This document shows, one piece after another, positions 30,525-38,993 of a DNA stretch of 64,000 nt (positions within the stretch are counted from its first letter, which is position 1; the number at the start of each line of letters is the position of its first letter). The DNA lies in contig CABIVS010000003.1 of assembly GCA_902362375.1 (NCBI GenBank), positions 299,075-363,074 of the forward strand. Direction: 5' to 3'. The notes under the pieces are model-generated. The model did no database searches. It saw only the letters and a list, made by a program, of their open reading frames with translations, and was not told the DNA's origin. A program made the translations under genes and the position numbers. The stretch comes from Bacteroidaceae bacterium. GTDB taxonomy: Bacteria > Bacteroidota > Bacteroidia > Bacteroidales > Bacteroidaceae.

Positions 30525-32371
30525 TCGGCTTCCTCCTTTCCTGGTTGCTCATGGTAAATAGGGTGTGTGAACAGGAAACGGGCTCCTTCCTTATAATTGG
30601 AGTCAATCCATATTTTGCCGCCCAGCTGCTCGATAATGAGTTGGCAGATAGACAAGCCGAGTCCTGTGCCTTGAGCATTTTCATTTAGTTTCTCAAAACG
30701 GTTGAATATTTTATTCTGATTCTCCGGAGAGATACCGCAACCGGTGTCGGTCACAGAAAACAGTGCTATATCTTCTGTCTGTTTTTCCAGTTCCATGGTG
30801 ATGGAGCCTTGCGGAGTAAATTTGGTTGCGTTGATGAGAAGGTTGATTAATAATTGTTGCAACCTTGCATTGTCTGTCGTCAGTTCTAATGAATGGAGAG
30901 AGGTTGAAAAACGGACGTTTGCATTTGTCTGTTTTATTTTCTCAACCATGTCGATAACATTTCTGCATATTGCTACTGCATCACACTGCTCATATTTGAA
31001 TTTCATCTTGCCCACTTCGAGACTGGACAAGTCGATTACGTCGTTAATCAGCTTGAGTAACAGTTCTGAATTTTGCTGAATAATATCGCTACACTGTTTC
31101 CGGGTCTCGTTGTCGATGGATTCTTCCGTCAAGATAGAGGAGAAGCCGGACAACGCATTGAGTGGTGTCCGAATTTCATGGCTCATGTTGGAAAGGAAAA
31201 GGCTCTTTGCCCGGATGGAATTTTCTTCTTGCTTTTTCGCTTTTTCCAGCTCCTGTTGTGATTGGCGCAGTTTTTTATTCCCTCGTTTGACCAAAAGGAT
31301 GAAAAATACAATCAGTATGACAATGAATAGGATGGTAAACCAACTCCAGAAAAGGATTGTCTTCTGTCTGTTTAAGTTGTCCAGTTCGTTTTTGTCTATT
31401 TGGTAGAGGGTGTGTAATTCGTTGATTTGGCGAATATAATTCATTGCGTCCAAAGAGTCTTTGTACGTATTGAATATTTCATAGGCTTCACATGCTTCCT
31501 TGCCTTTTCCCATCAGGGCAAGTATGTGGGCACGATCCTTTTGTACTTGCAAGGATGTGTATGAGTTGGTAGTTCTCGTATGCGAAAGTAATTCATCAAG
31601 TGTGGTTAATGCCTGAATGTACTCTTTAGATTCAGTGTAGTAGCAAGAGTACAAGTATTTAATCATTAAATGAAAATATGGGTACAGATGCTGCTGACTG
31701 ATTTGCTTGGCTTGCTGTATGTGGTTTAATGCTTCGGGAAGATGGTGTGTCTGAATACGGTAGAATGCCTGACAGTAAACTAGATGAAAGTCGTCTTGTG
31801 GATTCCCGCCTTTGTCAGTAACAGATTCGAGTTCCCGGATATTGTCTTCTATATCTGTCATTTGATGATATTTGAGCTTGGTCAGAATGAGTTGGGGCAG
31901 AATTGTTTTGACATATTGGCTGGCATGAGGGATTTTCCGGATCACTTCTAATGCTTCCCTGTATGATTCGATGGCGGCTTGTGGCGTTGATGAACTTAAA
32001 TAAGTATTTCCAATGGCGTGTAATGCGAGTGCTGTCCCCAGAGGATAATCCATTTCTTTGGCTTTCTGGTACATCTGGTTGGCCTGATTGATGGCAAGAC
32101 TGATGTTGCCTTCTGCTATCAAGGCCTGAACGGTCAGCAAATTTATTTGAAATAGGAGTGGATATTGTTGTTTCTTTTGTAATTCCGGTTCTAAAAGTTT
32201 TTCCCAGGCAATGATGCTGTCGATAGGGATGTCCGGACTGAATGGATGATTATATTCAAGTAAAGGTTGTAATAAAGAAAGACGATCTGAATTTGTACGT
32301 GCTGCATATAAGGTGACCGATATTAATACGGTTACGACTATTGCAATTATATGACGTCTGTATTTTTTCAC
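30521..32371 (-). CDS. TPR-containing sensor histidine kinase
   Basis: A 616-residue membrane histidine kinase: N-terminal membrane segment/signal anchor (about 6-24), TPR-like sensor helices (about 50-320), a transmembrane helix (about 345-366, ILFWSWFTILFIVILIVFFI), and an intact kinase core with His398 in SHEIRTPLN, N box NLLINATKF, and DTGCGIS and GTGLGLS. No response regulator is fused or adjacent, so its partner is elsewhere or the downstream pseudokinase participates in signalling. The two form one operon. Confidence 0.92.
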   Translation of the reverse strand: MKKYRRHIIAIVVTVLISVTLYAARTNSDRLSLLQPLLEYNHPFSPDIPIDSIIAWEKLLEPELQKKQQYPLLFQINLLTVQALIAEGNISLAINQANQMYQKAKEMDYPLGTALALHAIGNTYLSSSTPQAAIESYREALEVIRKIPHASQYVKTILPQLILTKLKYHQMTDIEDNIRELESVTDKGGNPQDDFHLVYCQAFYRIQTHHLPEALNHIQQAKQISQQHLYPYFHLMIKYLYSCYYTESKEYIQALTTLDELLSHTRTTNSYTSLQVQKDRAHILALMGKGKEACEAYEIFNTYKDSLDAMNYIRQINELHTLYQIDKNELDNLNRQKTILFWSWFTILFIVILIVFFILLVKRGNKKLRQSQQELEKAKKQEENSIRAKSLFLSNMSHEIRTPLNALSGFSSILTEESIDNETRKQCSDIIQQNSELLLKLINDVIDLSSLEVGKMKFKYEQCDAVAICRNVIDMVEKIKQTNANVRFSTSLHSLELTTDNARLQQLLINLLINATKFTPQGSITMELEKQTEDIALFSVTDTGCGISPENQNKIFNRFEKLNENAQGTGLGLSICQLIIEQLGGKIWIDSNYKEGARFLFTHPIYHEQPGKEEAE

Positions 32372-32420
32372 TTGATATAAGAATTGCTTGCTTGTAAGTT
32401 TATCTGCAAAAGAACTAAAA

Positions 32421-32456
32421 AGAGTGAAGATTACAAAGAAATCTTCACTCTTTTTT
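32421..32456. terminator. bidirectional terminator between sulfatase and kinase operon
   Basis: GAGTGAAGATT pairs with AATCTTCACTC; T runs follow on both strands (TTTTTT on +, TTTTT on -). It ends the sulfatase transcript. Confidence 0.85.
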
Positions 32457-32461
32457 ATAAT

Positions 32462-33928
32462 TTATTTTCTTTTGAGTATCTCTCGTGCCCCAGGGCCCTC
32501 GTGGTTGGGGTAGCCGGGAGTATGGTTTCTGCATCGTGGATCGGCATCTACTTTCAAACTCCGGTAATCATCTTTGGTGCGGGCGATGTAATCATCAAGC
32601 ATGGCACGGTGTTCGGCGAGAACCTTACTGTATTTAGGGTCTTTGGCGAGATTCTTGCGTTCTCCCGGATCCTTTTTCATATCATATAGCTCTTCTCCGT
32701 TACCTTCCAGATAGTGAGTGTACTTGTATCTCGGTCCGCGTACCATACGTCCGGGAGTAACGACATATTCATATTCGCTATGCCATTCGGAAACTACATA
32801 AGGGTGAGTTTTTTTCTGTTTCTCCCCTTTTAATATAGGTGCAAGGCTGATTCCCGGTTTTTCGGCCGGAACGGGAATTCCTGCCAAATCACAAAGGGTA
32901 GGCAGAAGATCTAACGTAGGCTGTGTCAATACTTGGTCTACGGGCTTTTTCTGTTGTTTGATGCCAGGACCTGCAAAGATAAACGGTACGTTGGTCATTT
33001 CATCATAGAAACTGATGTGCTTGGTCACCATGCGGTGTGAAGCCATTCCATCACCATGGTCAGCCATGATAATAACGATTGTGTTTTTTCCGGCAGGAGT
33101 GGAGTAGAGGGCTTTCAATACGCTGTCTACTTGCTTGGAAACCATCTTGGTATAGTGTTGGAAAGCGGCAATGTAATGACGGTAATTCTCTTCATTCCAA
33201 TGAGCGGCCTGGGTCATGCGGCGATGGCTGCAGCAGATGTATTGCACTGGTTTAGGGATATTGCTCCAGTCTTCTACATCGAAATTGGCCGGTAGCTCCG
33301 GAAGGGTTCCACTGATGGCGCGGTCGGTATGTATTCCTTCGTTTGCTCCTACAAATCCGCAGATATTGTGAGGGTTCTGAAAATCGGCAATACAGATGAA
33401 TGGTTCTTCCGGCGGATTACTTAGATAAGCAACAGCGTCTTCACATGTTCCTACGTCCAGGAAACTGTCGTTATTAACCGGGAATTCCGGATCGGTGAAT
33501 GGCTTGGCTACCGGTTCTTTATGCTTGAATCCTCTAAGTGAACCCATGTCGTGTGTTTTTCCGAAGTGTACGGCTTCATAACCGTTTTCAGAGAAAAGGC
33601 TTCCTAATGTCGGTATGTTTTCGGGAATACGTGAGTTGATAGGTTCGCTGGAGTTGGAGCGTACATTGGTTTGATGAGGCATCATGCCACTCCATAAAGC
33701 AGCACGTGAGGGTTGGCTGAGAGGGCAGCCTACATAAGCATTGGAGAAGATAACTCCTCGTGAAGCGACTTCGTCAATAGGGAGGGTACAGCCTTGTGTT
33801 TGTCCGTAAGCTCCCACAACACGTTGTGTAAGATGGTCGCACTGAATAATCAGGAAATTGGGCTTTTCTTGAGCCTGTGCTGTCACGCTGCACAGGGCTA
33901 ATCCCATGAATGGATAAATAGTTTTCAT
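32462..33928 (-). CDS. S1-family sulfatase, serine type
   Basis: A 488-residue secreted sulfatase. The signal peptide ends near TAQAQ. The nucleophile site is CPLSQPSRAALWSG, with Ser71 as the formylglycine precursor, so an anSME maturase is needed. HFGKTHD, IIMADHGDGMASH and PHQTNVRSNS support the family. The first metal site reads QCDHL rather than DD, a variation seen in some S1 subfamilies. It is a single gene with a promoter box and terminator and lies 18 kb from the SusC/SusD locus, so its substrate is unknown. A relation to the locus at the start of the window is only inferred. Confidence 0.92.
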   Translation of the reverse strand: MKTIYPFMGLALCSVTAQAQEKPNFLIIQCDHLTQRVVGAYGQTQGCTLPIDEVASRGVIFSNAYVGCPLSQPSRAALWSGMMPHQTNVRSNSSEPINSRIPENIPTLGSLFSENGYEAVHFGKTHDMGSLRGFKHKEPVAKPFTDPEFPVNNDSFLDVGTCEDAVAYLSNPPEEPFICIADFQNPHNICGFVGANEGIHTDRAISGTLPELPANFDVEDWSNIPKPVQYICCSHRRMTQAAHWNEENYRHYIAAFQHYTKMVSKQVDSVLKALYSTPAGKNTIVIIMADHGDGMASHRMVTKHISFYDEMTNVPFIFAGPGIKQQKKPVDQVLTQPTLDLLPTLCDLAGIPVPAEKPGISLAPILKGEKQKKTHPYVVSEWHSEYEYVVTPGRMVRGPRYKYTHYLEGNGEELYDMKKDPGERKNLAKDPKYSKVLAEHRAMLDDYIARTKDDYRSLKVDADPRCRNHTPGYPNHEGPGAREILKRK

Positions 33929-33963
33929 TACTGGTTAGAATTAAGTAATATTTGATTTGGAAG

Positions 33964-33971
33964 CAAAAATA
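33964..33971 (-). promoter_or_regulatory. -7 box for second sulfatase
   Basis: TATTTTTG on the minus strand, 35 bp before the sulfatase ATG. Confidence 0.45.
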
Positions 33972-34143
33972 GGAAAAAAGGAAACGTAAAAAAGGGTGAG
34001 GTAGTGGTTTTGGACGCAAATGAAAGTATTTTGTACAAAAATGAAAGGTTGGCTGGCCGTTAGGGGGAACTATCGGTGATGGGAGTTGAATGATAAGTGA
34101 TAAACGGCAGGTGATAAGTCATAAAACGGGTTACTGAAAAAGA

Positions 34144-34190
34144 AAACGGTGAATAAACTGCACTTGTTATGGCGCGGTTTGTTCACCGTT
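34144..34190 (-). terminator. hairpin terminator after rho
   Basis: AACGGTGAA pairs with TTCACCGTT plus inner AAAC/GTTT; on the minus strand it is followed by TTCTTTTT. Confidence 0.65.
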
Positions 34191-34211
34191 CATTTATAAG
34201 TTTGCTGTTGA

Positions 34212-36509
34212 TTAGCTGTTCATGCTCATCAGGAATTCGTCGTTGTCTCTGGTTTTTTCCAGACGGTCTTTAACGAAGTCCATTGCTTCGATCGGATTCA
34301 TGTCGGCAAGATATTTGCGTAATATCCACATGCGGTCAAGGGTTGTTTTATCAAGCAACAGGTCGTCGCGACGAGTGCTGGATGCGGTAATGTTGACTGC
34401 CGGGAAGATACGTTTGTTGGACAGGTTGCGGTCGAGCTGCAACTCCATGTTACCTGTACCCTTAAATTCTTCGAAGATAACTTCGTCCATTTTAGAACCG
34501 GTATCGATCAGTGCGGTAGCAATAATGGTCAGTGAACCGCCGTTTTCAATATTACGGGCAGCACCGAAGAAGCGTTTTGGTTTATGAAGTGCATTTGCAT
34601 CCACACCACCAGAAAGAACTTTTCCGGATGCAGGAGATACTGTATTGTATGCACGAGCCAGACGAGTGATAGAATCAAGGAAGATAACTACGTCGTGACC
34701 GCATTCTACCAGACGTTTTGCCTTTTCCAATACGATACCTGCAATTTTTACGTGACGTTCTGCCGGTTCGTCAAAAGTAGAAGCGATTACTTCTGCATTA
34801 ACACTGCGAGCCATGTCAGTTACTTCTTCCGGGCGTTCGTCAATCAGCAACATAATCATGTAAACTTCCGGGTGGTTGGCTGCGATAGCATTAGCTATAT
34901 CTTTCATTAATATGGTCTTACCTGTCTTTGGCTGGGCAACGATCAATGCACGCTGACCTTTACCGATAGGAGCGAAAAGATCGACAACACGGGCAGACAT
35001 AGAGTCTGAATAACCGCCTTTGCAAAGTTTGAACTTTTCATCCGGGAAGAGAGGTGTCAGATGTTCGAAAGGAACACGGTCGCGAACGAAAGCTGCGTCA
35101 CGTCCGTTGATTTTCGAAACCTTTACCAATGGGAAATATTTTTCTCCTTCTTTGGGTGGACGGATAACTCCTTCTACTACATCACCGGTTTTCAGACCAA
35201 ATAGTTTGATTTGAGACTGTGATACATAAATATCGTCCGGAGAAGAAAGGTAGTTGTAGTCGGAAGAACGGAGGAATCCGTATCCATCCTGCATAATTTC
35301 CAGAACGCCTACTCCGTTGAGAATATCATCGAATTCATAAGGCTTTTCGCGTTCAATAACCTTGCGTTCCTGCTGCTGTTGTTGTACCGGAAGATTTTCA
35401 CCCGCATTGTTCTGCTGAGCGGCACGTGGCATCGGTAAGCGTTGTTGGTTTTGGTTCTGATTTTGATTTGGAATCTGAGCCTGATTCTGGTTATTGTTGT
35501 TACGCTGGAAATTATTATTGCTATTATTATTGGCGTTATTGCCATTGTTAGTAGCATTATTATTGCCGTTGTTATTGTCGCGTGGGCGAACAATACGCGG
35601 ACGTTGCTGCTGGGATTGCTGCTGTTGAGATTGTTGTTGCTGTTGAGGATGAGATGATTGTTCCGGTGCTGTCTGTGCTGATTCTGTTTTGGTAGCTTCG
35701 AATTTTCCGAATAGTTCGGTAGGAAGCTCTATTTTTTCAGAAGGCAGATCTTCGATTGGAATAAAATCATCGTCGTCAACGTTGGACAGGATATTACTTT
35801 CCTCGTCGATAACGGGGGCAGCTTTCTTTTGTGGTTTATCTATAACCTTTTTCTCTACAACAGGATTGTTAGGTTCTGCAGCCGGTTTATTTGTTTCTGC
35901 AACAGGCTTATTCGCTTCTGATGCAGGTTTGTTTTTTGCTTTCTTCTCGGCTGTTTGCTGTTGTACCGGAGCCGTTTTTTCCTCAGTACCAGTAGCTTTC
36001 TCTGCAACAACAGGCTTAGACTCCACTACTTTGGGTGCTGCCGGTTTTGCATTTTCTACTTCTTTTTTCTCTTCTGCGTCAGAGTTCTTACGAGGACGGC
36101 CTACTTTACGCTTGGGAGTAGCAGTGTTTTCTGCTTTAGCTTCTACAACAACAGTTTCTTTTTCTTTGTTTGTACTCTCTTCTTTTTGGGAAGGTTGTGG
36201 TGCCGCTTTTACAGGAGTGGGCTCTTTTGTCTTGTTAGCCTCTCCACTCTTTGTTGCGGAAACCACCTTGTCTTCTTTTTTGGTAGGAGCTACCCGTGAA
36301 CGCTTTTTCTTTTGTTCTTCATTTTTGCGTTCTTCTTTTAGTTTATCTGCGGCAACTTTTTTTGTAGCTCCTACAATGGCCTGTTCATCGAGTATTTTAT
36401 AAACAAGGTCTTCTTTTTTGTATGAGTCTGCTTTTTTTATGCCTAACTCTTTGGCAATAACTTGAAGTTCCGACAGATTTTTGTCGTTTAATTGGATAAT
36501 GTTATACAT
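34212..36509 (-). CDS. rho: transcription termination factor Rho with long disordered insertion
   Basis: The hexameric RNA helicase that ends transcription. It is 765 aa against about 420 in E. coli. The N-terminal Rho_N helix domain (1-45) is followed by a low-complexity region (about 50-370): first K/E/A/P rich, then Q- and N-rich with repeated NNN and QQQ. The RNA-binding domain ([20 protein letters not shown], about 390) and ATPase with Walker A AQPKTGKT (about 524-531), DERPEEV and the Q/R loops follow. From published work on B. thetaiotaomicron, the disordered region of Rho drives condensate formation and fitness in the gut; that is knowledge of the family, not shown here. Confidence 0.96.
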   Translation of the reverse strand: MYNIIQLNDKNLSELQVIAKELGIKKADSYKKEDLVYKILDEQAIVGATKKVAADKLKEERKNEEQKKKRSRVAPTKKEDKVVSATKSGEANKTKEPTPVKAAPQPSQKEESTNKEKETVVVEAKAENTATPKRKVGRPRKNSDAEEKKEVENAKPAAPKVVESKPVVAEKATGTEEKTAPVQQQTAEKKAKNKPASEANKPVAETNKPAAEPNNPVVEKKVIDKPQKKAAPVIDEESNILSNVDDDDFIPIEDLPSEKIELPTELFGKFEATKTESAQTAPEQSSHPQQQQQSQQQQSQQQRPRIVRPRDNNNGNNNATNNGNNANNNSNNNFQRNNNNQNQAQIPNQNQNQNQQRLPMPRAAQQNNAGENLPVQQQQQERKVIEREKPYEFDDILNGVGVLEIMQDGYGFLRSSDYNYLSSPDDIYVSQSQIKLFGLKTGDVVEGVIRPPKEGEKYFPLVKVSKINGRDAAFVRDRVPFEHLTPLFPDEKFKLCKGGYSDSMSARVVDLFAPIGKGQRALIVAQPKTGKTILMKDIANAIAANHPEVYMIMLLIDERPEEVTDMARSVNAEVIASTFDEPAERHVKIAGIVLEKAKRLVECGHDVVIFLDSITRLARAYNTVSPASGKVLSGGVDANALHKPKRFFGAARNIENGGSLTIIATALIDTGSKMDEVIFEEFKGTGNMELQLDRNLSNKRIFPAVNITASSTRRDDLLLDKTTLDRMWILRKYLADMNPIEAMDFVKDRLEKTRDNDEFLMSMNS

Positions 36510-36718
36510 ATAGTATGGTAAGTTATTAATATTTCTTTTTTTGCTGAATTATGGACAGCATTACTACAGCTCATGGCTACAGATATGCGAGCATACGTTT
36601 TGTTTTTTATTCTGAATTAGGGATGTATATGTTGAATCGTAGAATGTTTCAACGGGGCAAAGATAATAATTTTTTTTGGTTTCATGAACAATCAAACATT
36701 TTTTTCCACGTAAAAGTG

Positions 36719-36726
36719 TATCTTTG
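36719..36726 (+). promoter_or_regulatory. -7 box for EFR1 gene
   Basis: TATCTTTG, 19 bp before the ATG at 36746; it rules out upstream in-frame starts such as 36551. Confidence 0.6.
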
Positions 36727-36745
36727 CTACATAAAAGAAAATAGT

Positions 36746-37582
36746 ATGACAGTAAATGAAGCTCATTTAATTTATTTTTCGCCTACACACACATCTAAAC
36801 AAGTTGCGGAGGCGATTGTTCACGGAGCGGGCATAAAAAATATTTTTCCTATCAATGTGACACAGCAGATTGCAGATGAAATTGTGATTCCTACATCTTC
36901 TTTGGCTATTATTGTAGTGCCTGTGTATGGAGGACATGTCGCTCCTCTGGCAATGGAGCGTTTGCAGTATATCCGTGGAGTGGATACTCCTACCGTTTTG
37001 GTAGTGGTTTATGGAAATCGTGCTTATGAAAAAGCTTTAATGGAACTGGATGCTTTTGCTATTCCTCATGGATTTAAAGTAATAGCCGGGGCAACTTTTA
37101 TTGGAGAACATTCATATAGTACCGACAAATATCCGATTGCAATGGGACGTCCTGATGAAACGGATTTAGCCTTTGCGGTGGAGTTTGGGAAGAAAATCAT
37201 GGAAAAAATACAGACAGCTGATAGCATGGATACCCTTTATCCGGTGGATGTACGTGCTATCAAGCGTCCGAGTCAGCCATTTTTTCCTTTGTTCCGTTTT
37301 TTGAGGAAAGTCATCAAGTTACGTAAAAGTGGGACACCGCTTCCCCGGGCTCCTTGGGTGGAAGATGAGAATTTGTGTACCCATTGCGGGTTGTGTGTGG
37401 TCCGTTGTCCGGCAGGGGCTATAACGAAAGGGGACGAGCTACATACGGATGAGGCTAAATGTATTAAATGTTGCGCCTGTGTAAAAGCTTGCGTTAGGAA
37501 AGCAAGGGTATATGATACCCCTTTTGCAGTTTTGTTGTCAGATTGCTTCAAGAAACAGAAGTTGCCTCAAACTATTTTGTAG
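36746..37582 (+). CDS. EFR1-type flavodoxin-ferredoxin protein
   Basis: An electron-transfer protein of the EFR1 type. An N-terminal flavodoxin-like domain ([16 protein letters not shown], about 8-25; [12 protein letters not shown], about 60) precedes a C-terminal ferredoxin with two 4Fe-4S motifs, [12 protein letters not shown] (C211, 214, 217, 221) and [14 protein letters not shown] (C239 on). The start at 36746 (278 aa) is set by the promoter box; the frame is open to 36551. It probably moves electrons in the cytosol; partners are unknown. The 3' end overlaps tilS by 16 bp. Confidence 0.9.
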   Translation: MTVNEAHLIYFSPTHTSKQVAEAIVHGAGIKNIFPINVTQQIADEIVIPTSSLAIIVVPVYGGHVAPLAMERLQYIRGVDTPTVLVVVYGNRAYEKALMELDAFAIPHGFKVIAGATFIGEHSYSTDKYPIAMGRPDETDLAFAVEFGKKIMEKIQTADSMDTLYPVDVRAIKRPSQPFFPLFRFLRKVIKLRKSGTPLPRAPWVEDENLCTHCGLCVVRCPAGAITKGDELHTDEAKCIKCCACVKACVRKARVYDTPFAVLLSDCFKKQKLPQTIL

Positions 37583-38847
37583 ATCACGACGCGCTTGGTC
37601 GTTTCATCAATACGAAAGCGGTTGTCTGTTCGTTCGCCTATCAGCCATGCGATGTGTTCTCCACAGCAGAGTACCCATTGGCGTTCTTTTTGGCTGATAG
37701 AAAATTTGCGGTCGGTCAGATAATCGCTTATTTTTTTCTTTCCTTTCATTCCAAAAGGGATAAAAGTGTCTCCCGGTTGCCATTTCCGGTAATGAATTTC
37801 TCCATTCAGTTTGTCGGCATCAAAACAGGCTATTTCCTTTTCACGTGGAATGAGAAAATCCGGGGTGTACTCTCTTTCCTCTTTGGTGATTTGAAAAGGA
37901 GGAAGAACCTCATTTTCAGATTCAATGGTTTCTATTAATAAGAATTCTCTGTCTTTTATCACTCTCCATTCTTTGCTGCAGAATTGCTTGCCCGGTTGGC
38001 TATGAAGCGAATGGGCGATATCTTTGATTTGTGCGGAATTGAATCCTAGAGGATGCAGGACTTCGAATAAGATAGCTTCGGGTGCCGGTTCCTTAACCAA
38101 ATCACTGATTCGGACACCTTCTGCTGTAATGATTTTCTTTTTAGTCGCCTCTATACATTTATTATATATAGTGGCTACATCATTCAGATAATTACTCGTA
38201 TCTATCAGAGTGTTTTTGACTGACGGATTAATTTCCTGCATGAGGGGAAGGAGGTTGAGCCGGATCTTATTACGGGTATATTCGTCTTCCAGATTGGTGC
38301 TGTCTGTCACATAATCTTGTCCGATGTTTTGCAGGTAACGAATTATTTCTTCCCGGTTGATGCAAAGCAGAGGGCGTACGATGGCTCCATTACGGGGGCG
38401 GATTCCTAACAGACCGGTAATTCCTGTTCCCCGAATCAGGTTAAGTAGTATAGTTTCTATGCTATCATCTTGGTGATGGGCCACAGCGATAACATCTGCC
38501 TGACATTCTTTTCTAATTTTCTCGAACCATTGGTAGCGGAGTTCCCGTGCGGCCATTTCAATCGAAATATGTTTTTCCGTTGCATATTGGGTCGTGTTGA
38601 AATCAATGGTATGTAAATGGATTTCCATTCTTTCGCAAAGTTGGCGGACAAATAACTCGTCCCGGTCTGACTCTTTGCCTCGCAAGTGGAAATTACAATG
38701 TGCGGCTTCGCAATGATAACCTGCTGTATGCAGAATATATAGCAATGCTACCGAGTCGGCACCACCACTCAATGCGATCAGGATTTTATCATCCGGTGAG
38801 AACAAATGTTCCTTTTCTATATATTTTGTAACGCGTTGTTGTATCAT
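37567..38847 (-). CDS. tilS: tRNA(Ile)-lysidine synthetase
   Basis: It modifies C34 of tRNA-Ile(CAU) to lysidine so that AUA is read as Ile. The PP-loop SGGADS (27-32) of the N-type ATP pyrophosphatase domain is followed by [16 protein letters not shown] and RPLL. The C-terminal domain contains [20 protein letters not shown]. At 426 aa it is full length. The TATCTTTG promoter box ends only 6 bp before the ATG, so the message may be leaderless. Confidence 0.94.
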   Translation of the reverse strand: MIQQRVTKYIEKEHLFSPDDKILIALSGGADSVALLYILHTAGYHCEAAHCNFHLRGKESDRDELFVRQLCERMEIHLHTIDFNTTQYATEKHISIEMAARELRYQWFEKIRKECQADVIAVAHHQDDSIETILLNLIRGTGITGLLGIRPRNGAIVRPLLCINREEIIRYLQNIGQDYVTDSTNLEDEYTRNKIRLNLLPLMQEINPSVKNTLIDTSNYLNDVATIYNKCIEATKKKIITAEGVRISDLVKEPAPEAILFEVLHPLGFNSAQIKDIAHSLHSQPGKQFCSKEWRVIKDREFLLIETIESENEVLPPFQITKEEREYTPDFLIPREKEIACFDADKLNGEIHYRKWQPGDTFIPFGMKGKKKISDYLTDRKFSISQKERQWVLCCGEHIAWLIGERTDNRFRIDETTKRVVIYKIV

Positions 38848-38852
38848 GCCTG

Positions 38853-38860
38853 CAAAGATA
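38853..38860 (-). promoter_or_regulatory. -7 box for tilS, almost touching the start codon
   Basis: TATCTTTG on the minus strand; its last base is 6 nt from the ATG at 38847, leaving virtually no 5' leader. Confidence 0.55.
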
Positions 38861-38943
38861 CGAGTTTATCAATAAGTTTTTTTATTTTTTTCTGAATCTT
38901 TTAGAGGATGAAAAAGGCTGCTATTTAAAAACATTCTAAATAA

Positions 38944-38975
38944 TTTGCATGCTCCGAAGTTATGAATTATCTTTG
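38944..38975 (+). promoter_or_regulatory. promoter for feoAB
   Basis: TTTG at 38944-38947 (-33) and TATCTTTG at 38968-38975 (-7), 20 bp apart: a near-ideal Bacteroides promoter, 18 bp before the ATG at 38994. Confidence 0.75.
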
Positions 38976-38993
38976 CCAAAAATTTTGAGAGTT

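Noticed and set aside
35309..35657. Hydrophobic frames opposite the rho Q/N tract
   Set aside because: They arise from AAT/CAG-rich codons read in other frames; no start signals.
36551..36745. Longer EFR1 protein
   Set aside because: The extra 65 residues precede a TATCTTTG promoter and do not resemble the flavodoxin fold.
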